Of a stretch of DNA of 64,000 bases, positions 9,292-20,972 are shown in pieces. The stretch's first letter is position 1; every line of letters begins with the position of its first letter. The stretch is from Aspidapion aeneum (taxonomy: Eukaryota > Arthropoda > Insecta > Coleoptera > Brentidae): contig OY755044.1 in assembly GCA_963576565.1 (NCBI GenBank), positions 56,070,608-56,134,607 on the forward strand, read 5' to 3'. Below the pieces are notes generated by a model. The model made no database searches and was not told the DNA's origin. It saw nothing but the letters and a program-made list of their open reading frames with translations. The translations under genes and the position numbers were made by a program.

Positions 9292-9870
9292 TACAGGTGC
9301 CAAGGATAGTTGGGCGAAAGCAAAATCGTATGACCGCTCCAGCATTTAACCTACCAGATTACTGGAAAAGACGTTAATTGGAGCCTCTGATAATGTCTTT
9401 AGAGCATGACTTTTCCGATGATAACCAACCAGTTTGCACTTCATCCGTTTTTTATGCTGAATTCATCATTTAAAAAATTTAAGATGATCACTAAACGATT
9501 TTCAGAACTTTATCATTTAAATGGGCTTGACGATGAGGCTGAATTATGGTACAACTTGTGGAGAGACAAAAAAATTAACAAAGAGGTGTTAAAAAGTTTG
9601 GAAGTAGCACAAGTTGTAAAGCAAGCGGATTTTTTTGTCCATTAACATAAACTTCTTTACGTGTTTTGCTAGCATTACCATGCAGTACCGTAGGACGATC
9701 TTTTAGTACTCTAAGCAGAGTCAAACCTGGTTTAAAATCCACAAAGGCAAAGGATAGATTAAGCGGTTTGTGAATGCGTGTACACCGGAAATTAATTTTA
9801 GGAAAAAATAAGCAAGTAGCAGAAGAGGTTTTAAGCAGCTTTGCTGAAAAATCCAGACGTTTCTTTTACT

Positions 9871-10404
9871 GTAATAGGTTAAGATTTAGAAAAATGATGT
9901 GTATGTTCGTTTTTTCGCTTTCGTTCTTTTTGTTGTTTGTTTCACTAAATACCTATTTTATTTTTAACGTTTTGCATTAACCCCTCCTCCTTCCTCAAAG
10001 TTCATTGTTTTAATAATTAATAAAGCATATATTTTTTTAATTTCTTCATTCATTATACACGGAGAATATATTTATTTGTGTTCTTTAAATATATTTTATA
10101 AAAAAAATCGAAATTAAATAAAATTTACCAACGTTACCATGGTTACCACTCTTTAAATCAAGACCTTACCACGTTACTGATTAAAAAGTGAAAAGAAACT
10201 AGTTTTCTTCTTCTTTCTGAGGACTATTTTTTTTTCGAAAAACTATTTTCTTGCTCGTTATTTAGATATCTAATAACGTTAACGTTTTTAACAGCGGTAG
10301 CGTTGGTAACGTTATTAAAAACGACCGGGTTATTCCCATCCTTAATTTAAACCTACAGTTAGTAAAAAAAATATATTAAATAAATGGATCCATAACGGAT
10401 CTGA
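9871..10404. other. No gene seen
   Basis: AT-rich with scattered CCAACGTTACC / GGTAACGTT words. The stretch TAAATAAATGGATCC...CGGATCTGA at about 10378-10404 also precedes the second copy of the DNA element at 41661-41686, so the element may start here rather than at its inverted repeat. Confidence 0.5.
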
Positions 10405-10598
10405 TACCTTCCTAACCCATTAGCACACTCCAAGTAAAGTCCATGCTATATGAACTTTAAAAACAGTTAATGTGTAAATATCTCTAAAACGTAGCTCCTA
10501 CGAAGTTTCTGGTTAAATTTTTGAAAAAAATGTGCGTTACAATATTCCGAAAACTGTATATTGATGCGACGTTCCGTTAAAAATTAGCATTTTTGAAA

Positions 10599-13548
10599 GC
10601 CTAAACAAAGCCTCGGAGCAATAGATGGAAATTCTCAAAGACGAAAAAAGCAAAGACAAAGGACTATGAATATAGCTACATGGAACGTACAGGGAGTGAA
10701 TCAAAAGTTGGACCTTATTGCAACCGAAGTGCAGAATTGTAAGATCGATATCATTGCACTTACAGAGACAAAAAAGAAAGGAACAGGTACGAATAGTGTC
10801 GGCAATTTCGTCCATATATTCACTGGAGTCCCAAAAGAAAGAAGAGCAGCCAGAGGGGTATCCTTATTAATAAAGAAAAACCTAAAAAATAAGATTACCG
10901 ACTACGATTGCATTAGTGAAAACATACTTTGAGTGAACATGAAGATGCTTGGTCATAATATAAGCATAATAGCAGTCTACGCACCATCAGATGACGAAAA
11001 AGTAGCTACAAAACAACTGTTCTTTGACCAACTTGATGAGACTATCACCAAAATCGGTAATATCAGAGAAATAATTATGCTTGGCGATTTTAATAGCCGA
11101 ACTGGTAGACACACCCAGAGCAAAGTGATAGGACCATTTGGAGAAGAAGTAACAAATGATAATGGCTTGAGACTGATGCAATTGTGTGAAACCCACAACC
11201 TAAAAATAAATAATGGTTTTTTTAGTCATAAGGATATTCATCGATATACCTGGATTCAGCCAACAAGAAATCTTAAATCAATCATTGACTATGCTATAGG
11301 TGGACAACACTCGCAATTAAAGTGGTATGATGTGCGAGCACTTCGTGGTATTACCTGTGGATCTGACCACCATCTGGTAAAAGCAAATATTCTTTCAGAA
11401 AAACACATAATGACGAAAGTATTGAAGAAAATAAAAACCTAGAATGCATCGAAGACAATCAAAAATACAACTTTGGAAGTCTAGAAATCGAAAGTACTCA
11501 AAGATTGTATCAGAACCGATTAGATAAAAAATTAATAAACACAGAATACTCATTTGAAGAGATATATACAAACATAGTGAAAAGCTTGAAGGAGGCAAGC
11601 ATCGAAGCTGTTGGATACCAAGATAATAGAAATAGCAGGAAGATGTGGTGGACGGAAAAAATACAGGAAATGGTTAAAGAGAAAAAACGCACATACTTGA
11701 AATGGCTCAGTACTAAAGAATAAAGAGACCTAGAAATCTACAGAAAAACCAAAAGACAGCTGAGAAATTTGATATGCACAGAAAAAAATGAACTGTTCGA
11801 GCGCAAACGCCACGATATCAATACACACGTAGGAGGTAGGCAGAGTTCTGAAGTATGGAAATTCATTTCTACAGTAAAAAACCCAACAAAAGAAAAAGTA
11901 ATCATCCAGATCATCAAACCAGAACAATGGACAGAACACTACAAGGGACTGCTGCAGGAAACGAGACCCGAATATCTGGCAGCCTCTCCGAGGAGAGACA
12001 TAGAAGTACACGGAGAGGAAGTAATCATCGAAAAAGAAATGATAAAAAATAGTATTAAAAAGCTTAAATCCGGAAAAGCTAGCGGACCTGGGGGAATATA
12101 TGCTGAAATGCTCAAATATGGATCAGAGAAACTAATCGAAAATCTCACATATATTATCAATCAATGCATAAACGGACATCCAGTACCTGATGATTGGAAA
12201 ATTGCATTCATATCCTCAATACATAAAAAAGGAAACAAGCTGGATTGCAACAATTACAGAGGAATTTCAGTAGCTAGTACTCTCAGTAGATTGTACGGTA
12301 GGATTCTTAGAGATCTAATAGAGAAGGATTTTCATGAACAAGAAGAAGAAAAGCGAAGTGGGTTTCGTGCAGGCAGATCTTGTAGTGATAATGTTTTTTG
12401 TCTTAAACAAGTAATTGAGAAAAGGAGCGCCAGAAATATAGAGACTCATGTTACCTTTGTGGACCTACAAAAAGCATATGATACCGTTCCAGTAGAAAAA
12501 CTATGGACAGTGCTAGAGCAGACTAATATCAATCATACATACATAAAAGCGATAAAAGAACTATACAAAGGGTCAAAATCTAAAATTAAAATTGGAAATC
12601 GACTTTCAAAAGAATTCCTGGTAACCAAAGGCTTAAGACAGGGATGTTGTATTTCTCCAACTCTTTTTAAAATATATATCGCAGTAGCTCTAAAAAACTG
12701 GAAACGGAAAGTGCACGGCATGGGAATACAACTTAACGACCGATTTACCATATACACACTACAGTTTGCTGACGACCAAGTAATTGTAGCTAATGATAAA
12801 GAGGACATGGAGTATATGATGAGAAAGTTAATGGAAGAATACCAAGAGTGGGGATTAACAGTGAACGTGGACAAGACACAGTACTTATGTATTGGAAACG
12901 AATCCAGTGAGTTAGAACTAGACAATGGACAAGTAATATCTCCATGCAATGAGTATGTATACTTGGGTGTCACATTTGATAAGACAGGAACAGACTGTAA
13001 AGAAGTGGAAAAAATAATAGTAAAAGCAAAAAAGGTTATTGGATGTCTTAACAGTATTTTATGGAGCAGAGAGATAAAAAAGAATGTAAAATTTAACATA
13101 TATAAAACAATGGTGAAAAGCAGGCTGTTGTATGGAATAGAGACTTGTCGCGTAACAGAAAAATACAAAACAAAAATGGAAAGTGTCGAAATGGATGCAA
13201 TAAGAAGATCAATGAGAATATCTAGAACAGATCACATAAGAAATGAGATCATAAAAGAAAGAATGGGAATCGAAGGGAGCATAACGGATGACATCACTAA
13301 AAGACAACTGATATGGTGCGGCCATGTACAACGGATGAACGACGAAAGATTAACAAAGCAGGTCCTAGAATGGCAACCAATAGGGCGCAGAAAAAGAGGG
13401 CGTCCTAAACTAGAATGGCAACAGTCAATCCAAAGATCAATGAGTCAAAAAAATCTGACAGAAGATGATTGTCAGGATCGAAGGAGGTGGAGAATAGGCG
13501 TCGGACAACGTAGAAAAACGTTCTAAACCGACTAAATAAATAATAATA
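10599..13548 (+). mobile_element. Full-length RTE-like non-LTR retrotransposon, 2950 bp
   Basis: Flanked by the 10-bp target duplication ATTTTTGAAA at 10589-10598 and 13549-13558. It has a 67-bp 5' UTR, an endonuclease/RT frame (10666-13526) and an AATAAATAATAATA tail. Length and single-ORF layout fit the RTE group. A 5'-truncated relative lies at 58327-59036. Confidence 0.85.
10666..13526 (+). pseudogene. RTE-like endonuclease-reverse transcriptase, broken
   Basis: The N-terminal APE-type endonuclease starts NIATWNVQGVNQK and continues with IDIIALTETKKKG (catalytic E), MLGDFNSRTG and CGSDHHLVKANI (catalytic SDH, near 11359). It is followed by a linker and the RT. RT motifs are SGKASGPGGI, IHKKGNKLDCNNYRGI, FVDLQKAYD (12454-12480), LRQGCCISPTLF and FADDQ (12765-12779), and the C-terminus ends QLIWCGHVQRM. 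This enzyme nicks target DNA and copies its RNA into the nick. Lesions are a TGA at 10930-10932, a frameshift near 11420 and a TAA at 11721-11723. From 11769 the frame is open for 585 codons. The start was chosen at the ATG before the conserved NIATWNV. Confidence 0.88.
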
Positions 13549-13800
13549 ATTTTTGAAACTTTTTAACTGTCAAAAAACTGTCATTAGCATTGATGAATTT
13601 CGACCAAAATCTAATCAGCTCTTTACAGTATCTAATACTATTTTACCTAAACATTTCATGAAAATCAGTTCGGTTACGACGATACTGCTAGGGTAGGTCA
13701 AAATACACCCAAATAAGAAATTTTCGGCGTTACCTCAAAAAAAAATTTTTTGTCGAAAACAATACCTAGCTAAGCCATTGCTGTGCGGGCTAGGAAGGTA

Positions 13801-14493
13801 AAAATATACTGCAGTAGTCCGGATACCTCGATAGTTTGGCGGTAGCGGTACCGCTGTGTCCGAAGTATCAAAATGGTACTGTACATAAAAAAGTCGTATA
13901 TTTTGACATTGTTAAAGTATAGGGTAGGTGAATATAGCACTAGCCAGAGAAAAGCTGCATTTATTACAATTATTGCATGTTCTTACTCTAAAAAAACTCG
14001 TCTTAAATTTTTGTCTTATCCCACATACGTAATGTATGGCCGTGACGATTCCAGTAACTTCTTACTTTATACAACTAACAGACTATTGGAGTATATTGAG
14101 CTGGCTATCGGAGAATACCAATGTGGAATATTTGTTATGAGGCAAATTCTAGAAAATCTTATAAACACTACGTTATTAAACATAACATAACTTAAAACAT
14201 ATCGCACACTTAAAACTAAAAAGATATAACTCAAAAATTTAAAAATGTGTCCCTGCAATAAAAATACTTACAAGGTGTCTTTTAAGCTCATATTTAAACT
14301 TTGTGCTTATAAACAAAAGTTTTCCATAAATTCCCAAAAAATTGTAAACAAAGTAAGTGTTTGTGATCTTTAGTTAAAAAGCACATTTGAATGCATTTTT
14401 GTTGCATAAACTCATTTTCAAAATTTTTGAGTTGCGTCTCTTTAGATTTAAGGGTGCGATATATACTATGTATTTAAAAAAAATTGATAGATA
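13801..14493. other. No recognised gene
   Basis: A 105-codon open frame at 13873-14190 has no recognisable motif and is in ordinary AT-rich sequence, so it is not called. Confidence 0.45.
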
Positions 14494-14631
14494 GACGATG
14501 TCGAAGACGACATTAAAAATATGGGAATAAGTAGGTGGCAAAGAATAGGACCAGAGAGGGCAGAATGGCGGGCTCTAGTTATACGGGCTAAAACCCATTA
14601 GGGGTAGTAATGCCATTTGAAGAAGAAGAAG
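14494..14631 (+). pseudogene. RTE-like element, last ~36 codons and tail
   Basis: The frame reads DDVEDDIKNMGISRWQRI, then AEWRALVIRAKTH and a TAG at 14599-14601. This is the conserved end of many RTE/I-group proteins. It is followed by a short GAAGAAGAAGAAGG tail. The rest of the element is absent, so it is a heavily 5'-truncated copy. Confidence 0.75.
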
Positions 14632-15374
14632 GTCCTTGATTCAAAGATTCTATGCTGGCAAAATTACTGAAAGATTATTAAATTAGTGCTATAAACAGGT
14701 TGGGCCTACCATTGAATCGAATAAAACGTAAGAAGTTGATATTTAAATATTTCATTCATATTGTGTTAAATACCATAAATTTTATTGAAAATTCAATTTC
14801 AAAGAAAATCCGGACTGACACACATTTCCCGAGTTAAAATTTAAATTAGATTACTTGCTTTGATACTCCCATCTTAAACACCAAAACACAATGGACACAT
14901 AGTTTTGATAAAATTAAATTAAAAAAGCCTTTATTACATAAACATACGAATGTAATTTTAAGTAAGTTTCGCTGATAACCCTTAATTTTATTTCTTGTTT
15001 GTTTTAACATTCGTTTTCTTTGGATTTAGCTGTTTGGTGGTTTCTTAAATAAAAATTTCGATAAGAGGTTTTAATAGATCTAATTACAAAATTAAACAAT
15101 TTAAAAGTTACACTGAAATAAAAAATTATATCAAATCTAGAATACGTATTTTCTCGATAATATTATCTTAAAGCAAGTTAACGTGAGCGATTGTCTGCTT
15201 TCCAACAATATTTTATTTTTCTTGATATCTAACTTTGAAAAGATTTCAAATCGAAATACTGTTTAAATCACTTGTTTGTGTATATTTATTTACCTGAAGA
15301 AAAACCATTCTTAAAATTAAACAAAGAATTACTGAAAAAAAAGTAATAAACTATATTGAAGAAATATTAATTTT
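14632..15374. other. No gene seen
   Basis: AT-rich with no open frame or repeat structure recognised. Confidence 0.5.
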
Positions 15375-16205
15375 TTTAATCGGGCAACCTTCTCTCTCGC
15401 TAGGTGCCACCTCAATGACGATTATTGGTAATCATAATGGCTATTCGTATCCTGGATGCAGCCGCTGTGAAAAGCTTTATCGAGAAACATCCCAACCACT
15501 CCCTGAGATTACGCAGTCAGGAAATTCTTCTTCTGCCTACATTTCATGTTCCTTGAATTTTGCCTTGCATGAGCATGGAGCAGGGAATATCTTTGTCCTC
15601 GAGTCACATGACCAAGATAAAGAATTTTTCTGTACACCCACATTTCGAAGGCTTTGAGCCTTCTAATTGTTTTTGCGTTTAGTGTCCACGTCTCAACGCC
15701 ATAACGCAGAGTGATAAAAACCTAACATCTAGCTCGTCTTAGTCTCAGTTTTAAGCATAGACCTCTATTGCGTTGGACCCTTTTCGTGCTGTTGTAATTT
15801 GACCTCACCTTTTCTATGTGTGTCATTTCTTGGTGTAGTGTTATTACAAATAACTGTAGTTCCAAGATAGGTGTATGTTTCCGCTTGCTCGATAGGTTTT
15901 CCCATGACATATAGCTTTTCGTTGTTATATTGTGTTTTCTTTGTAATTTTCTTTATGTTGAGTTGTATCGCACAAGTTTATTCATGACTGTTTGTAGATC
16001 TTCAAGGTTTTCAGCTAAAATCACCGTGTCTTCAGCAAATCTTACAATTATAGGAACTTCATTTACTTTTAAACCTGCATTATCTTTGTCTATCACTCTT
16101 TTTAGGATTCCTTTGGAGTAGGCTTTAAATAGAATAGGTGACAGAACACAACCTTGGAGAACCCCTGTTTTAAATGTTGATGGTTTCTGAGGTTTGTTGG
16201 TCTAC
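15375..16205 (-). pseudogene. RTE-like RT, C-terminal half, decayed
   Basis: The minus strand reads VLQGCVLSPILFKAYSKGIL (16080-16170), then IVRFAEDTVILAENLEDL (about 16000-16055). The catalytic ADD has become AED. Downstream the thumb and C-terminal blocks are recognisable in pieces: KAFEMWVYRKILYLGHVTRG-like text near 15560-15680 and LFTAAASRIRIAIMITN near 15415-15470, ending at a stop. Many stops and shifts are present. This is a different lineage from the 10.6-kb RTE, closer to elements whose C-terminus ends AAASRxRIAxMIANL. Confidence 0.7.
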
Positions 16206-16950
16206 TCTCACGGTTGCATTTTGGTTTTAATAGAGGTGTGAGATGATCACAACCCAAAAAGTTTCAAATCTAGATAGCGATGGCTAGGCTTCTTCCATTT
16301 TTAACTTTTTCAAGCAAGACATTCCTTCTCTTGAATAAAAACCACGATTCAAGAGAAAAAAGAAACAATAACATTTTTTACAAACAAGGCATTTATGTTC
16401 TCAAATCAAAACAAGATATATTCTCGAATTCAAACAAGCGTTATCTTGATTTGAAATATTTTTTATTTATTAGTAGTATTTAGTATTAAAACCGCACTCT
16501 ATCTTCTTTTAACTATACTATACTAACCATTGACTACATAATCGAAATCTAACTAAACACTAAAAGTATTGTACAGAGATTATTTAAACATTATACTCGC
16601 ATGTTCCGTATGAAAATAAGTTACAAATACAAGTGTGTTTCAATATTTGGTATGCATAGTTAGAGTATATTAGGTTGTCTGAAATGGTTTAAAATTTAGA
16701 TAAGTTATAAGTTTATTTTAGTTAGGTTTAAATACAATAGGTGATAAGAATAAGTTAAAAAAAAATGCAAATCTTTGTTTTTTAAAATAAAAATTTCTTT
16801 ATAAAAGATAAAATGAAAATGTCTTTTTGCATATTTTTTCTACCAAAAAGCCAATATAATTTTTCTGGATATTTTGAAATGAAAAATGGTTGGCCTTCAA
16901 TGAATTGAAAAAAACATCTTTTGAAGATTTAATAATTTTGATAACATTTT
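16206..16950. other. No gene seen
   Basis: AT-rich with short chance ORFs only. An inverted pair CTTGAATaAAAAC...ATTCAAGAG is near 16330-16355. Confidence 0.45.
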
Positions 16951-17199
16951 TAGAGAATTATTGGAAATGCAGCCAGGCTATAATTGTGCCGGGCACTATT
17001 TTGATACACTCACATTGAAAACTGAGAGTTAGTCCTTCAAAATTGACATACCAAAATCGAATTTAAAACTTTCGTCTTTTATTTTCAATTAATAAAAGAA
17101 GGCACTATTTATTCCGGTTCATAGTAAACAAAGGCCGTGTGTTGAAAGATCACAGCTGATGGCACTATTATAGCCTGGCCTTATTTCAATAATTCTCTA
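16951..17199. mobile_element. 249-bp MITE with ~40-bp inverted ends
   Basis: The left end TAGAGAATTATTGG, followed by AGCCAGGCTATAATTGTGCC, pairs with the right end GGCACTATTATAGCCTGGCC...CAATAATTCTCTA. The outermost TA may be the target duplication, suggesting a Tc1/mariner-like or TA-inserting group. Confidence 0.82.
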
Positions 17200-17729
17200 T
17201 TATTTGGTACAGTTTTTCTTGAAAAATTAAAATAATAAATTGTCGGGTAAAACAGCTCTTAGGATGCACAAAATTAAATGAATAGTCATGATTACATAGA
17301 ACTGTGATGTAAAAGTACTGTTACATGCGCAAAATTTTTCAGTAAAGTAGAGGCTGCTAGTTTATTTATCTTGGCTATACATATTTTTACGATATTACTT
17401 TTATGATATAAAATAGCTGACACACATGTCAGGACCGAGAATGAGTTTCTACCCGTTTTCATATGTTGCATGTTTTATTGCAAAGAAAAATGTGATTAAA
17501 TATTTTTTACTTCCCTCCGTTTTCCGTCGCTCTGTCTGTCTGTCCGATTGGCTGCCAGGAGTTTGTTACTATAACTCGAGAACACCTAAATCTATTTAAA
17601 TGAAATTTTACAAAAATATACAGGGTCATTTTCTCAGAAAAGGAATAAGGATAGGTTCTTCACAGAGAGGCCGCCAATTTAGATATTTTTTGTAATTCAT
17701 TTAGATTTATATTGAAGCCTGTGTCTTTT
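17200..17729. repeat. Probable arthropod interspersed repeat; no gene
   Basis: Around 17515-17640 the order TCTGTCTGTCTGTCCGATTG, TTACTATAACTCGAGAAC, AATGAAATTTTACA and ATACAGGGTCATTTTC resembles a common insect repeat. Ends are undefined. The rest is unremarkable. Confidence 0.35.
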
Positions 17730-17940
17730 CGAAAAATTTGGAAATGTCAATGAAAAGTCTGGAAATGCTCTGCAAAAGTTTGGAAATAATCCAAAGAGTC
17801 TGATGAACTTTAGGCAAGTCTGGAAAAGTCTGGAGATTTCCTGGAAAAGTCTGGTAATGTTCTTGAAAATGTTTAAAAAAAGGTTTGGAAATGTTCTGAA
17901 AAACTATGAAAAACTCTGGACAAGTATGGAAAAGTCTCTG
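17730..17940. repeat. Degenerate minisatellite, GAAAAGTCTGGAAATG units
   Basis: Ten or so imperfect units of about 18-22 bp, with variants such as CTGGAAAAGTCTGGAGATTT. Not coding. Confidence 0.7.
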
Positions 17941-17947
17941 AGTGCAC

Positions 17948-18135
17948 AGCTAAAGTGAAGCCTAGTAGAGCTAAGTGTAGCTGAGGTGTATATGAGTCTA
18001 GCTGAAGTGTGGCTATGGTGTAGATGAGATATTGCTGAGTGTAGCAGAAGTGTAGCTGAATGTTCTTAAGTTATAGCTAATGGTAGCTGAGAGTAGCTGG
18101 GGTGTAACTTAGATGTAGCTGAGCTGTAGTTTGGT
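17948..18135. repeat. Degenerate minisatellite, GTAGCTGA(G/A) units
   Basis: Imperfect repeats of about 10-12 bp around TGTAGCTGAGG and AGTGTAGCTGAA. It follows directly on the previous minisatellite with a different unit. Confidence 0.65.
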
Positions 18136-18707
18136 TTTTGGTCGGTGAAAGAAGATTATATAAGACCCCCTTAAATTTAAGGGACCAGAAACTTTAGGGA
18201 ACCTTTAACATTTGTTTAGGGATTTTTTAATTAGTTTTAAAATGTTATCTTTTTAAACGTAAACCTATTGGTATCACGAAAGGCTAGATACATTACTTGA
18301 ACCTATTGTTATCGACAAAAATTAAAAACACCTGCATCAAAGTCCCTGAAGTCGGTGAAAGTGAGATATTAGACCGTCTAGAATTTCGATAAGAAAGTGG
18401 AAGTAATATGTCACGACAAGGGAAGTTGCAATCATTTATATTTTAATTAAAATAGGTATTTATTTAAAATTTTCCACCTACGTCATAAAATATCATTTAA
18501 ATTAATTCGTCTAAACTGTATTGATAACGAGTGGCTCATTTGGGGAAGTATATTAAGGGCCTCCGCACCAAAAAAAAAATTGAAAAAATATTATTTTGCC
18601 AAAATTAGCTCCTTATTTCATGTATCCATGCAAATATTAATAAAATAAATATTTTTATAAATTCGCCGCGCCGGTGGTTCGGTTTGGTTCGGTTCGGTTC
18701 GCGCCGC
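18136..18707. other. No gene seen; GGTTC repeats at the end
   Basis: Ends in a short GGTTCGGTTTGGTTCGGTTC array (18674-18700) that abuts the errantivirus LTR. Confidence 0.5.
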
Positions 18708-19196
18708 AATTACGTTTTACGTTAAAGTAACAACGGAAAATTAATTAAATGTGTTTATTAGGATCTAAGTACATTGCTTAATAATCCCAACTCGTTAACT
18801 GATCTTTAACTAATCTTCTCAAAATTAACATGTCATTTGTTTTTATACTAACTTAAAAAGATAACATTCGAATAAAATTAATGTAAGCATAGATATAATG
18901 CGGTAAAAATCCTACTAAGGTAAAAATAGAGATAACATACGAGAAAAATTACTATAAGCATTTATGCCGGACTCTATCTTGAAAATAATGCGTGGGATTC
19001 TGCTGGTCTGCATTTATACCGGAGTTTATCTTCATAGATAAGCTTCGCGAAAAAATCATACTTGCATTTCTTCCGAACAAAAGTATTTACATGAATTTTT
19101 GCCGGAACTTATCTTGCAGGTGTATTGATATATAGGCTGCTATAAAGTATTGCTCAAAATACATAGTAGGTTAGCTTTAAAAGATACTATGTAATT
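18708..19196 (-). repeat. Errantivirus 3' LTR, 489 bp
   Basis: The ends are AATTAC at 18708 and GTAATT at 19196, a short inverted repeat. It lies directly beyond a polypurine tract. AATTA-type ends resemble the AGTTA ends of gypsy-group LTRs. No partner LTR is in the window, so the boundaries are inferred. Confidence 0.7.
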
Positions 19197-19208
19197 CCTC
19201 CCTCCTTA
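19197..19208 (-). other. Polypurine tract of the errantivirus
   Basis: On the minus strand AAGGAGGGAGG sits immediately before the LTR, where plus-strand DNA synthesis is primed in LTR elements. Confidence 0.75.
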
Positions 19209-19235
19209 GGAAAAGGCCTATGACTGAGTCTTATT

Positions 19236-20956
19236 TTAAGACGAATAAATAGGGCTTTTGTTATCAGATTTTTGTCTTTTGCATTTAGTATGCTCACTTT
19301 GTGACTTGCGTTTTTGTCCGTTGGATACATTTTCGGTAGGTAGTTCCATCGAACTTTTTCTAAGCCCTCTGGTTCTAAACAATCTAAATATTGGATATGG
19401 GTAACTGATTTTGTAGTAGTACTTTATTCCAATAACTGTTGTAATACAAATGCAGGAGCATATGGAAATAATTATCCAAAATATTGAGTTTGTATGCAGC
19501 TTTTCTTCATTGGATAGCTTAAGTTTCTTCTGATCATTTATAACTGAAGTAATCGGTTTTATTTCATCCAGGTTCATTGTTTTTAGTTCAATTGTAGTTT
19601 CTTGTAGTGGTAACAACGTTACATCCATGGTTGGAAGTTGAATTACCTTTGCTGGTAGCTTGCCAGCAGTAGTACGAAATATCTCCTTTCCAATTTTCAC
19701 ATGACAATTATCTGGTATGTTTATCAGATAACTGCCTGGTTGTAGATCAGTATGCTTTTCATTATCTTTACAGAATTCAGATACTGGCTGGTTTATAGGA
19801 CTTGTTATTAGCACACTTCTTGAAGTAACTTGGCTAATAATAGCGTTAACCAAATTAGCTGACAGTGACGTGCAATTTGAGGTCTTGTGATGCAGCAAAA
19901 CATTGAAAATGCAGTCTTCATCTTCATGTAGGTTATTCTTGCAATAGAACGTTTCTTCAATTTTCTCACAGGGTTCATCTTGGTATAGAAATTCTCCATT
20001 CTTGCCAAGGGTAAGGTAAGGTTTTGGAGGGGAAATGATTCGTTTATGGAGAGGAATAGGGTAAATAAAATACGTTTGAAGTTGATATGAACTTATTGTA
20101 GAAAAGTGAATCAAGAAAACTATCCTCTCCTTTGCGAAAATTAATGGAATTCCCAAAAAGTTAAAATAACTTTGACGATTTTTAAATTGAACAAGTTGAT
20201 TTTGGTTATATAATTGAGACATATCTCCAATCATTGTTTCCAATTTTTTCATGGAAAGAAAATAAGGATGAACCCTATTTAAGTTGCAAATGTTATTGCA
20301 TTTGTAAGTTGATCCAAATGATTTAGTAAGCTTTTTATTTCATTTGTTAACAGATAAGGAGCATTGACAATTATGGTTGTATTAGCGTCCTTATAATATT
20401 GATTTATTAACTTTTCACAATGTCTTAAATTAGTGTTTATTTCATAAACTGTTTTATTAAAAGTAAATATAAACGCTTTTGAAATAGATATTTGATCACT
20501 GATTTGAGTCTGAATTTCAAAATTATGTTTGTTTAGTTTCTCAGGCACAGAGTTAATTCTTTCACCATCTTCACTGTCAAGTGTACCAAACAACTATTTA
20601 GCTGTTTTTCCGCCAAAATTTAATAGGCCGCGTTTCTTTCTAACATCTGGAGAAATTGTTTCAGTTAATTGTTCTATCTCATAAAACAAATCCCAAGCAT
20701 CATTAATTAACCTTTTAATAATGAAATGATCATTCTTCTGATCAGTCATATCAAGCAACATCAATTGTTTCTTTAAGTTATTCTTGATATGAATGTAATC
20801 GCTAACATTTATAAAACTTACAAAAGTATGCTTCCCGTTAATTATACTTGAATTTTCCAAATAAACTGGTAATAACGAATTATTAAGTTTCCGAATTAAA
20901 GCAAAACTAAAACTAGCATAGAATAAAAGGATAGCAAGAAGAACTTGTATGTTCAT
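19236..20956 (-). pseudogene. env: Errantivirus envelope-like fusion protein (env)
   Basis: About 573 codons in total, similar to errantivirus Env and baculovirus F-type proteins. It begins with a hydrophobic leader (VLLAILLFYASFSFALI). A furin-type site RKKR (20630-20641) is followed by GLLNFGG, the start of the fusion-peptide region. A membrane segment, WIIISICSCICITTVIGI, lies near 19430-19490 with a basic tail. Such proteins sit in membranes and can mediate fusion. Two breaks are seen: a TAG shortly after the fusion segment (about 20591-20593) and a frameshift near 20270-20280. The three open pieces are 20594-20956, 20279-20593 and 19236-20252. It lies about 20 bp downstream of the end of pol. 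Confidence 0.85.
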
Positions 20957-20972
20957 CCTGAAACAAACAACT

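Larger units (their letters stand above)
7690..9870 (+). pseudogene. hAT-type transposase, C-terminal half, interrupted
   Basis: Before the interruption, 7726-7790 reads LIAKYFAVLKPVANILQNL, like the hAT region that begins with xFxxLxPLSxxLQ. Further on, AEEVMNTILAEASTYAENL lies at 7860-7915. After the foldback (7928-9291), 9297-9330 reads VPRIVGRKQNR, a hallmark of hAT relatives of the human P52rIPK/ZMYM group. DYWKR and SLEHDFSDDN follow. The C-terminal dimerisation domain is visible as LDDEAELWYNLWRD (9520-9561), LPCSTVGRSFSTLSRVKPGL (9671-9732) and DRLSGL. It ends near KSRRF at 9868. Several stops and frameshifts make it a pseudogene. The N-terminal BED finger and the DDE catalytic residues are not visible. 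Confidence 0.75.
10405..13800. mobile_element. DNA element (MITE family A, copy 1) carrying an RTE insertion
   Basis: Left end TACCTTCCTAACCCATTAGC (10405) and right end GGGCTAGGAAGGTA (13800) are inverted repeats. Removing the RTE (10599-13548) and one 10-bp duplication leaves about 436 bp. Copy 2 at 41687-44914 shares the ends and subterminal sequence and is about 464 bp without its cargo. It has no coding capacity of its own. Confidence 0.75.

Noticed and set aside
12533..13168. 211-codon frame on the minus strand
   Set aside because: Shadow of the RTE reverse transcriptase on the opposite strand.
13873..14190. 105-codon open frame
   Set aside because: No motif, no element context, ordinary AT-rich composition; likely chance.
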